The position numbers and the translations under genes are program-made. Positions 40,645 to 47,106 of a stretch of 47,106 nt of DNA are shown here, in pieces; positions within the stretch are counted from its first letter, which is position 1; every line of letters begins with the position of its first letter. Origin of the DNA: Bdellovibrio sp. (GTDB lineage Bacteria; Myxococcota; SpSt-1050); the NCBI GenBank assembly GCA_020725805.1, contig DYEF01000045.1:1-47106 (forward strand), written 5' to 3'. Below the pieces are notes generated by a model. The model was not told the DNA's origin, did no database searches, and saw nothing but the letters and a program-made list of their open reading frames with translations.

Positions 40645-41664
40645 ATGGAAGAATATATTATTTCCCTTGAAGACTTAAAGAAGCTTGCAGATAATTTGAT
40701 TAAGGAAGGGACGGATCTCTTTCTCCCGTCTCCGGACAACAGCAGATTTGTCAGACTCAAAAAGGCAGATGAACTGAAACTTGCACCTGAGGCCCGTCCT
40801 TCCGATATCTCTGCCAAACAGGCTGCATTCCCGAAGTGTGACCCGGTTCTCTTCTATAAACGGGATAAGAGCACAGTAGAGCTGAAGGATGCAGAGCCAT
40901 CGGCCAATCAGGTCCTTTTTGGTCTCAAGCCCTGCGACGCAGCGGCCTTCGGGATTATGAACAAGGTATTCAACTGGGATTATAAAGATAACTTCTTCAA
41001 TAAAAGACTCGAGAATACACTTGTAATCGGGCTCGCCTGTACCTATTCGGATGATTACTGCTTCTGCACTTCGGTCGGACTGAGTCCTGTATCAGAGACA
41101 GGTTCTGATATCTTTCTCGTAAGACTTTCGGATGCTCAGTTTGCGGCACGCGCTGTCACGGATAAGGGCATTCAGTTTGTAAAGAAATATTCCCAGCTGT
41201 TTGCGAAGGGTGATTCCTCAAAGAGCAAACCGGCCCTCGAGTCCATAAAAGGACCTGCAAGGAAATTCGATTCGAAGAAGGTAAAGGACTGGCTCGACAA
41301 AAATTTCGAAACCGACTTTTTCAATCCGGTGGGCGATACCTGTCTCGGATGTGGTCAGTGTGCATTTGTCTGTCCGACCTGTCACTGCTTTGATATAGTA
41401 GATGAAGATTATTCATACAGCGAGGGCAGGAGGATGAAAAACTGGGATGCCTGTCAGTTCTCACTGTTTACATTGCACGCCTCAGGTCACAACCCGAGAG
41501 ATAATCAGGCAAAGAGATACAGACAGAGAGTAAACCACAAGTTCAAATATTATATTGACCGCTTCAAGGAGATTCTGTGTACCGGATGCGGCAGGTGTTC
41601 GAGGGGATGTCCGGTCACGATAGATATAGGCTCAATTGTTACCAAAATCGGCAATCTCACATAG
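40645..41664 (+). CDS. flxB: Sulfhydrogenase-beta/AsrA-like 2[4Fe-4S] subunit, FlxB-like
   Basis: A 339-residue protein of the HydB/AsrA family. The middle contains VLFGLKPCDAAAFGIM and a CxFC-type motif, DDYCFCTSVG. The C-terminus has CLGCGQCAFVCPTCHCFD and CTGCGRCSRGCPVTID, for two [4Fe-4S] clusters. It pairs with the next gene to pass electrons from NAD(P)H. Its paralogue in the same operon is at 42976. The closeness to hdrABC and mvhD argues for the Flx role, and the pair could instead belong to the hydrogenase. Confidence 0.85.
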   Translation: MEEYIISLEDLKKLADNLIKEGTDLFLPSPDNSRFVRLKKADELKLAPEARPSDISAKQAAFPKCDPVLFYKRDKSTVELKDAEPSANQVLFGLKPCDAAAFGIMNKVFNWDYKDNFFNKRLENTLVIGLACTYSDDYCFCTSVGLSPVSETGSDIFLVRLSDAQFAARAVTDKGIQFVKKYSQLFAKGDSSKSKPALESIKGPARKFDSKKVKDWLDKNFETDFFNPVGDTCLGCGQCAFVCPTCHCFDIVDEDYSYSEGRRMKNWDACQFSLFTLHASGHNPRDNQAKRYRQRVNHKFKYYIDRFKEILCTGCGRCSRGCPVTIDIGSIVTKIGNLT

Positions 41665-41673
41665 AGGTATAAT

Positions 41674-42507
41674 ATGGAAAATATTTACAAACCTTATCTG
41701 ATGGAAATCAAAGAGATTATTGACGAGACGGTTGATACAAGGACTTTAAGGCTGCAGTTCAGGTCGGAGGAAGATAAGAAGAGATTCTCGTTTAAGGCAG
41801 GACAATTCGCCGAATATTCAGTCTTTGGCGAAGGTGAGTGTACGTTCTGTATTGCATCTCCTCCTACGAGAATGGATTTTATCGAATGTTCATTCAAGCA
41901 GGTCGGAAAGGTTACGAATGCACTCAGAAGGCTCAATGTCGGTGATACAATTGGTTTCAGGGGACCTTACGGCAACTGGTTCCCCGTAGAGGAGATGAAA
42001 GGGAAGAATATCGTTTTTATTGCCGGAGGAATCGGGCTTGCACCTGTAAGGTCTGTTATACTCAATGTTCTGGACAGGAGGAAGGAATTCAAGGATATCA
42101 CGATTATTTACGGTGCAAGGTCGGTCGGGGATTTGGTTTACAAAAGGGAACTCAGGGAGTGGCAGGGGATGAGTGATGTAAGGACAGTGGTTACCGTTGA
42201 CCCGGGTGGTGAGACGCCTGACTGGAAAGGGGAGATTGGTTTTGTCCCGACTATAGTCGAAAAGGCTGCTCCGAAGAGCGACAATGCGGTTTCGATTATC
42301 TGCGGTCCTCCGATTATGATAAAGTTTACACTCCCTGTTATGATGAAGCTGGGATTTAAGGAGGAAAATATTATTACAACTCTCGAAAACCGTATGAAAT
42401 GCGGTCTGGGGAAGTGCGGAAGATGTAATATCGGGAATATTTATGTCTGTAAGGACGGGCCTGTTTTCAGTTATTCCCAGCTTAAGGTCCTTCCTCAGGA
42501 ATACTGA
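41674..42507 (+). CDS. flxA: FAD/NAD(P)-binding reductase subunit (HydG/AsrB family), FlxA-like
   Basis: A 277-residue ferredoxin-NADP reductase-type protein. The FAD region has AGQFAEYSVFGEGECTF and GPYGNWFP. The nucleotide region has FIAGGIGLAPVRSVI and ICGPPIMIKF. The C-terminal [2Fe-2S] motif is MKCGLGKCGRCNIGN with a further YVC. It would oxidise NADH or NADPH and feed the iron-sulfur partner encoded just upstream. It is a paralogue of the gene at 44003. A gap of 65 nt separates it from the receiver gene, one of the larger gaps inside the operon. Confidence 0.88.
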   Translation: MENIYKPYLMEIKEIIDETVDTRTLRLQFRSEEDKKRFSFKAGQFAEYSVFGEGECTFCIASPPTRMDFIECSFKQVGKVTNALRRLNVGDTIGFRGPYGNWFPVEEMKGKNIVFIAGGIGLAPVRSVILNVLDRRKEFKDITIIYGARSVGDLVYKRELREWQGMSDVRTVVTVDPGGETPDWKGEIGFVPTIVEKAAPKSDNAVSIICGPPIMIKFTLPVMMKLGFKEENIITTLENRMKCGLGKCGRCNIGNIYVCKDGPVFSYSQLKVLPQEY

Positions 42508-42572
42508 TTGGGATGAGTAAAATGTTCGTTTTTTTCAGGGATATTAACCATTTTTAAGAGGAGAGATGAACT

Positions 42573-42965
42573 ATGAATGACAAAAAGACAATTCTGATCA
42601 TTGACGATGATGCCGATCTGGTCGAGATCATCAGGACAGTTCTCGAGCAGAACGGCTATACAGTCCTTTCAGCCAGTAACGGGACCGAAGGACTGACAAA
42701 GGTGGAGACCCAGCGTCCGGACCTCATAATTCTCGATGTTATGATGGACTCGGTAACGGAGGGTTTTCAGGTCAGTTACAAACTCAAGAATAATCCTAAG
42801 CTGAAGGATATTCCAATTCTCATGCTGACATCGGTCTCCCAGCACACCGGTTACAAATTTTCCAAAGACAAGGATGGTGATTTTATTGCGGCGGATGAAT
42901 TCTGTGAAAAGCCGATTCAGCCCAAGGACCTGCTGACAAAAGTTGAAAAGTTACTAAAGAAGTAA
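42573..42965 (+). CDS. Single-domain response regulator inside the redox operon
   Basis: A 130-residue receiver domain with no output domain. The acidic pocket is IIDDDAD, the phospho-acceptor Asp55 lies in LIILDVMMD, the Thr/Ser switch in LMLTSVSQ, and the conserved Lys in CEKPIQPKDLL. A short loop insertion, GYKFSKDKDGDFIAADEF, precedes the Lys. It stands between the flx pair and the hydrogenase genes and shares their orientation, with GAGGAG as ribosome site. No histidine kinase is encoded in the operon. Its partner may be a distant kinase, and its target may be a subunit of the complex. Confidence 0.92.
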   Translation: MNDKKTILIIDDDADLVEIIRTVLEQNGYTVLSASNGTEGLTKVETQRPDLIILDVMMDSVTEGFQVSYKLKNNPKLKDIPILMLTSVSQHTGYKFSKDKDGDFIAADEFCEKPIQPKDLLTKVEKLLKK

Positions 42966-42975
42966 AGGAGGATAT

Positions 42976-43992
42976 ATGCAGGGATTTTTATTGACAAAAG
43001 AAAATATAAAGGGGCTTGTTTCAGAATTGATGAAGTCATACAGGGTTGTGGCTCCTGTAAAGAAGGAGACCCGTTTTGATTTCTGTGAGATTGAGAAGTT
43101 CGAAGATATCAGAATGGACTATGATACGACTATTCTGCCTCCGAAGAAACATCTCTCTCCGCCTGTTGAAACGCTTCTGAAATTCAAAAGGTCAGAGAAT
43201 AAGGCAGAACCGGTATTCGACAATACACCGGTTGCTCTTTTCGGATTGCACCCATGTGACATCAAGGCAATCAGACATCTGGACCAGGCATTCTCTGAAA
43301 ACAACAATTACGACAGACATTATCTGGCAAAGAGGGAGAAGTCACTTATTATCGGTCTCGAGTGCCAGCCGTATGACTATTGTTTCTGTTCGAGTGTAGG
43401 CTCTACATTTGCAAAGGACGGATTTGATATAATGCTTACACCCGCAGGCGACTCCTATTTTGCAGAGGCCGGAAGCAAGAAGGGTGAGGAGATTCTGAAG
43501 AGCATTCAGGCAAAACCTGCTCAGGAATCGGATGCAAAAAAGGCAGAGCAGTTCAGAGCAGAGAAAGAGAAGAAGATCGTCCGTAAATTCAATAAGGTAA
43601 ATGCCTCCACGGTAAAAGAGCTTATGGAGAAGACGTGGGACCACAAACACTGGAAGGAACTTGAAGAGAGATGCCTTGCCTGTGGTTCCTGCAATCTTGT
43701 ATGCCCGACCTGTTTCTGCTTTGATGTTCAGGACGATGTGAGTCTGAATCTCAATGACGGCGAGAGAAAGAGACTGTGGGACGGATGTATGCTCGTTGAT
43801 TTTGCAAAGGTTGCCGGTGGTGAGAATTTCAGGGAACACAGAAGCCAGAGAATCAGGCACAGAATCAACAGAAAAATGAACTATCTCTATGACAGATTCA
43901 ATTCACCTACCTGTGTGGGATGCGGCAGATGCGTAAGAGCCTGCACGGTAAAGATTGACCCGGTAGAGATAGTAAACGAATTATCAAAGTAA
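42976..43992 (+). CDS. hydB: Sulfhydrogenase beta subunit
   Basis: A 338-residue iron-sulfur subunit of group 3b [NiFe] (sulf)hydrogenases. It has VALFGLHPCDIKAIRHLD, PYDYCFCSSVG, CLACGSCNLVCPTCFCFD and CVGCGRCVRACTVKID. The Pro of the last cluster motif is Thr here. It passes electrons between the gamma (NAD(P)) and delta (hydrogenase small) subunits. The gene order beta-gamma-delta-alpha equals hydBGDA of Pyrococcus furiosus. The ribosome site AAGGAGG precedes the ATG. Confidence 0.9.
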   Translation: MQGFLLTKENIKGLVSELMKSYRVVAPVKKETRFDFCEIEKFEDIRMDYDTTILPPKKHLSPPVETLLKFKRSENKAEPVFDNTPVALFGLHPCDIKAIRHLDQAFSENNNYDRHYLAKREKSLIIGLECQPYDYCFCSSVGSTFAKDGFDIMLTPAGDSYFAEAGSKKGEEILKSIQAKPAQESDAKKAEQFRAEKEKKIVRKFNKVNASTVKELMEKTWDHKHWKELEERCLACGSCNLVCPTCFCFDVQDDVSLNLNDGERKRLWDGCMLVDFAKVAGGENFREHRSQRIRHRINRKMNYLYDRFNSPTCVGCGRCVRACTVKIDPVEIVNELSK

Positions 43993-44002
43993 GGAGGAAG
44001 AT

Positions 44003-44851
44003 ATGGTAGCAAATATTCAGGAAAAGAGCCTTTATCTTCCAAAACTGGCAAAGATGACCAAGAAGGAACGTTTTACGGACAAGGAGATGTTCTTCGAGTT
44101 CAGATTCGATGATGGTTCGAATCTCAATCACAGACCGGGCCAGTTTGTGGAATTGTCGATTTACGGTATCGGCGAGGCTCCGATTTCAATAAGTTCAAGT
44201 CCGACCCAGCAGGGCTATTTCGAACTCTGTGTGAGGTCTGTCGGAAGAGTTACAAGTTATCTGCACAATAATCTGAATGTGGGTGATTATGTCGGTATCA
44301 GAGGGCCGTTCGGCAATGGTTTCCCGTTTGAGAAGTTCAAGGGACACGATATGCTCTTTATATGCGGTGGACTCGGTGTTGCTCCTCTGAGGTCACTTAT
44401 CAACTATACACTCGACAAGACAAAAAGGGGAGATTTCGGAAAAGTCTACATACTTTACGGCTGCAAGAACAATCAGGAATGGCTCTATCAGAAAGAGGTC
44501 GAGGGATGGAAGAACAGGGCTGATGTAGAGACATATCTCACTGTTGACAAGTGCACTGATTCAAACTGGAAGGGGAATGTCGGTGTTATAACCACCCTTA
44601 TTCCAAAGGTCAACTTCGACGTCAACAAGACAATTGCTGTAATATGCGGACCGCCGATTATGTACAAATTCGTGGTCTTAGAGCTCAAAAACAGGAATTT
44701 CAAGGAAGAGAATATCTATATGTCACTGGAAAGAAGGATGAAATGCGGTGTAGGTAAGTGCGGTCACTGTCAGATTAACAGCGTTTATGTCTGTCAGTCC
44801 GGTCCTGTCTTTGATTTACCAACAGTCAGAAAACTGCAGGAGGCAATATGA
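44003..44851 (+). CDS. hydG: Sulfhydrogenase gamma subunit, FAD/NAD(P)-binding
   Basis: A 282-residue reductase-type subunit. FAD binding is at RPGQFVELSIYGIGEAPISI and GPFGNGFP, nucleotide binding at CGGLGVAPLRSLI and ICGPPIMYKF. The C-terminal [2Fe-2S] motif is MKCGVGKCGHCQINS. It exchanges electrons with NADP(H) or NAD(H). It overlaps hydD by 4 nt. It is a clear paralogue of the flxA-like gene at 41674. Confidence 0.92.
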   Translation: MVANIQEKSLYLPKLAKMTKKERFTDKEMFFEFRFDDGSNLNHRPGQFVELSIYGIGEAPISISSSPTQQGYFELCVRSVGRVTSYLHNNLNVGDYVGIRGPFGNGFPFEKFKGHDMLFICGGLGVAPLRSLINYTLDKTKRGDFGKVYILYGCKNNQEWLYQKEVEGWKNRADVETYLTVDKCTDSNWKGNVGVITTLIPKVNFDVNKTIAVICGPPIMYKFVVLELKNRNFKEENIYMSLERRMKCGVGKCGHCQINSVYVCQSGPVFDLPTVRKLQEAI

Positions 44852-45588
44852 AACCAAGAGTCGCATTCTTTGATTTTGCAAGTTGTGAGGGATGCCAGTT
44901 GGCGGTGATAAATCTCGAGAATGAGCTTCTGGACCTTGTATCACACATCGATATAGTCAACTTCAGAGAGGCTATGACCGAGGCATCTGATGATTATGAT
45001 ATAGCATTCATCGAAGGTTCGGTCACGAGAGAGGCAGATATCCCGAGACTGAAGAAGATCCGTGAAAATGCAAAACTGGTCGTCCCGATCGGTGCCTGTG
45101 CCTGTACAGGCGGCGTAAATTTCAGGAAGAATTTCTATGAACTCGGTGAAATCCGGAACTACGTCTACGGAGAGAGTGCAAAGTACTTTGATACCTTTGC
45201 CACCAGACCTGTAAAGGCGGTAATCCCTGTGGATTTCGAGATTCCGGGCTGCCCCATAAACCCGAAGGAATTTTTAAGTGTCGTAAAATCACTTCTCATC
45301 GGGAGAAAACCTGAAATTCCGAATCACCCTGTCTGTGTAGAGTGCAAACTTGCGGGCAATGTCTGTATGTATGACAAGGGTGAGGTATGTCTGGGTGCTG
45401 TAACAAGAGCCGGCTGCGGTGCCTGGTGTCCTTCCAACGGGAGCGGATGCGAAGGCTGCAGAGGCCTTGTGGATGAACCAAACAAAAACTCCGAGAAAGA
45501 AGTTCTTACCAAGGCAGGGCTTACAGTAGAGGATGCCGTGCAGAAGTTCAGAATTTTTGCAGGCTATTTTGAGGAGGTGAAAAAATGA
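44848..45588 (+). CDS. hydD: [NiFe] hydrogenase small subunit, sulfhydrogenase delta
   Basis: A 246-residue small subunit. The proximal cluster region reads DFASCEGCQLAV, and later pieces are PIGACACTGGVNF and EIPGCPINPKEFL. A second cysteine-rich part, CVECKLAGNVCMY, CLGAVTRAGCGAWCP and CEGCRG, can hold the other clusters. No signal peptide is present, so the enzyme is cytoplasmic. Its 3' end overlaps hydA by 4 nt and its 5' end overlaps hydG by 4 nt. Confidence 0.95.
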   Translation: MKPRVAFFDFASCEGCQLAVINLENELLDLVSHIDIVNFREAMTEASDDYDIAFIEGSVTREADIPRLKKIRENAKLVVPIGACACTGGVNFRKNFYELGEIRNYVYGESAKYFDTFATRPVKAVIPVDFEIPGCPINPKEFLSVVKSLLIGRKPEIPNHPVCVECKLAGNVCMYDKGEVCLGAVTRAGCGAWCPSNGSGCEGCRGLVDEPNKNSEKEVLTKAGLTVEDAVQKFRIFAGYFEEVKK

Positions 45589-46886
45589 GTACGAATATGA
45601 ATATCAATGTCCATTATGTTACCCGTGTCGAAGGTCACGGTAATATTGTTGTGGACGTAAAGGACGGAAAAGTCGAAAAGTGTATATGGGAAGTCATCGA
45701 GGCCCCGAGATTTTTCGAGGGTTTCATAAGAGGTGTTCATTATAAGGATGTCTCTGAAATCGTTTCGAGAATCTGCGGAATCTGTTCAATCGGTCACACC
45801 ACTGCGTCCATCAGGGCCACTGAAGATGCATTCGGTTACAAACCTACCGAACAGACCCTGACTCTGAGAAAGCTCCTTCTGGACGGAGAGACATTGCAGT
45901 CTCATATACTGCACACATATTTCCTTGCCGCACCGGATTTTCTGGGAGCAAAGTCGGTTTTTGCAATAATACCGACACATCTCGAAGCGGCAAAGATGGC
46001 ATTAAGACTCAAAAGGATTGCCAATGACCTCTGTGACCTTATCGGAGGCAGAACGATTCATCCGATAAGAGAGGTTGTCGGCGGATTCACCAAACTCCCG
46101 ACAGAAAAGGAACTCAGGGAATTAAAGAAGACACTCGAGACAGAGGCACTTCCTCTGATGGACAAGACCGTTGATGTCTTTGCATCCCTTGCACCTAAGA
46201 TTCCGAATTTTGTCAGAGAGACCGAATTCCTTGGTCTTGTCAGGGATGATGAATATGCATTCTATGACGGTGAACTGGGTTCGACAGATGCCGGCAGGAC
46301 GGATGTCCATAATTACAAAAGCTGGACAAACGAATATGTGGTTCCTCACTCCTCTGCAAAATGGACAAAGAACAAGAGAGAGTCCCTTGCAGTCGGAGCG
46401 CTTGCAAGATTCAATCTCAATGCAAAACTACTCCATCCGAAGGCAAAGGCAGCAGCAGAAAAGCTCGGGCTCAAACCTATCAACTACAACCCCTTTATGA
46501 ACAATATTGCTCAGGTTGTAGAGGCAGTGCATGCGGTGGAAGATGCACTTATCCAGATTGACAAACTTCTCTCGAAAGGAATTAAGGACGAGAAGGTTGA
46601 CCCGATGCCGCTCAAAGAGTGTCGCGGAGTAGGCGCCGTCGAGGTTCCGAGAGGAATTCTGATTCACGATTACACATATGACAAGACTGGTCATATCGTT
46701 CAGGCAAACTGCATAATTCCGACAAACCAGAACTGCGCAAACATCGAGTATGATATGAAGAAACTGGTTCCGGAGATTATGGACAAGCCTCAGGACGAGG
46801 TTCAGCTTATGCTCGAGATGCTGGTCCGTTCCTATGACCCGTGTATCAGCTGCTCGGTCCATCTGGTAAAGGTGAATTTTAAGTAA
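45585..46886 (+). CDS. hydA: [NiFe] hydrogenase large subunit, sulfhydrogenase alpha (group 3b)
   Basis: A 433-residue catalytic subunit. The L1 motif is RICGICSIGHTTA, the L2 motif DPCISCSVH, and between them RVEGHGNIVVDV and GGRTIHPIREVVGGF are typical of the family. Only LVKVNFK follows the last His, so the C-terminal peptide to be removed by the maturation protease is very short, like the VVRL end of the Pyrococcus enzyme. The Ni-Fe site needs Hyp maturation proteins, none of which are in the window. It is the last gene before a strong terminator. Confidence 0.96.
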   Translation: MSTNMNINVHYVTRVEGHGNIVVDVKDGKVEKCIWEVIEAPRFFEGFIRGVHYKDVSEIVSRICGICSIGHTTASIRATEDAFGYKPTEQTLTLRKLLLDGETLQSHILHTYFLAAPDFLGAKSVFAIIPTHLEAAKMALRLKRIANDLCDLIGGRTIHPIREVVGGFTKLPTEKELRELKKTLETEALPLMDKTVDVFASLAPKIPNFVRETEFLGLVRDDEYAFYDGELGSTDAGRTDVHNYKSWTNEYVVPHSSAKWTKNKRESLAVGALARFNLNAKLLHPKAKAAAEKLGLKPINYNPFMNNIAQVVEAVHAVEDALIQIDKLLSKGIKDEKVDPMPLKECRGVGAVEVPRGILIHDYTYDKTGHIVQANCIIPTNQNCANIEYDMKKLVPEIMDKPQDEVQLMLEMLVRSYDPCISCSVHLVKVNFK

Positions 46887-46904
46887 GGTATTACATTACA
46901 CAGA

Positions 46905-46936
46905 AAAAAAGGCAGGTTTTTCTACCTGCCTTTTTT
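46905..46936 (+). terminator. Strong Rho-independent terminator of the redox operon
   Basis: GGCAGGT (46912-46918) pairs with ACCTGCC (46924-46930) around a TTTCT loop. An A run (46905-46911) before it and a T run (46931-46936) after it extend the stem and could make it work in both directions. It begins 18 nt after hydA. Confidence 0.92.
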
Positions 46937-46980
46937 ATTTCTTTAGTGTCCTTATATATACTCATAATTCTGAATATACC

Positions 46981-46992
46981 CCAAAATTTTGG
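46981..46992. repeat. 12-bp perfect palindrome near the right edge
   Basis: CCAAAATTTTGG at 46981-46992 is self-complementary, with looser outer pairing of ATACC and GGTAT and a T run after it. It lies in 170 bp of otherwise gene-free, AT-rich sequence downstream of the operon. It may be an operator of a gene beyond the window or a minor second terminator. Confidence 0.35.
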
Positions 46993-47106
46993 TATTTTTA
47001 GAGATTAAATTTGCAGGGATTATTGATTTTACTACTATCTAAAAGTAATCTGACTCTCTAAGCCTCTTGTTTCCTTATGTTTGCAAGGACTATGTAAACA
47101 AAATGC

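Overview
The window looks like chromosome from a low-to-moderate GC, anaerobic, Gram-negative bacterium, most likely a deltaproteobacterial or Myxococcota/Bradymonadota-type lineage. This is inference. It rests on AgmX/PglI-type and FHA-domain envelope proteins, Asp/Thr-rich and Cys-rich (CGNGxxExGExCD-type) secreted proteins, a Ser/Thr kinase with a DUF4388-like tail, oxygen-sensitive Hdr/hydrogenase enzymes and an archaeal-type homocysteine pathway. No rRNA, tRNA, CRISPR array or complete insertion sequence was seen.

Layout. (1) 1-2999: a membrane-bound PAS/GAF hybrid histidine kinase on the minus strand. Its receiver domain is cut short where a ~130 bp repeat begins. Its promoter appears to give a leaderless mRNA. 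(2) 3121-5484: a three-gene homocysteine (sulfide assimilation) operon of COG1900, NIL-ferredoxin and COG2122 proteins. (3) 5610-8305: a lipoprotein, enolase and an orphan rplC. (4) 8420-18597: seven genes with the composition and order of the Myxococcus Glt/Nfs envelope complex. They are an outer-membrane protein, a TPR protein, a giant TPR protein, a TPR lipoprotein with a TolA-like Lys/Glu helix, a small exported protein, an FHA-TM-AgmX/PglI protein and a second outer-membrane protein. (5) 18680-22165: a polyphosphate module of a CYTH/triphosphate-tunnel protein, PPK1 and SixA. (6) 30358-22162, minus strand: a housekeeping operon of a DUF47/PhoU-like protein, uvrB, a Ser/Thr kinase, a ferredoxin-nitroreductase, rsmB, rpe and a GlcNAc-kinase-like protein. 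(7) 30544-35375: two convergent secreted proteins, an M4/M36-like metalloprotease and a GH99/GH71-like lipoprotein. Both carry Asp-rich linkers, and the second copy of the ~130 bp repeat lies between them. (8) 35870-46886: an eleven-gene redox operon, hdrC-hdrB-hdrA-mvhD-flxC-like-flxB-flxA-receiver-hydB-hydG-hydD-hydA, closed by a strong terminator.

Working together. The redox operon joins a flavin-based electron-bifurcating Hdr/Flx complex to a group 3b [NiFe] sulfhydrogenase. It would connect H2, NAD(P)H, ferredoxin and a disulfide or similar acceptor. Its 5' leader holds a candidate short ORF and an attenuator-like hairpin. The Glt/Nfs-like cluster would span the envelope from cytoplasm (FHA) to outer membrane, but no AglRQS-type motor is present here.

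The most notable new observations are a dispersed, stem-loop-bearing repeat in two copies (1-139 and 33332-33460), one of which ends the kinase gene; the compact Glt/Nfs-like cluster; and the Hdr-Flx-sulfhydrogenase operon with an embedded single-domain response regulator. All functional statements come from reading sequence and from remembered family features. No database search was run.
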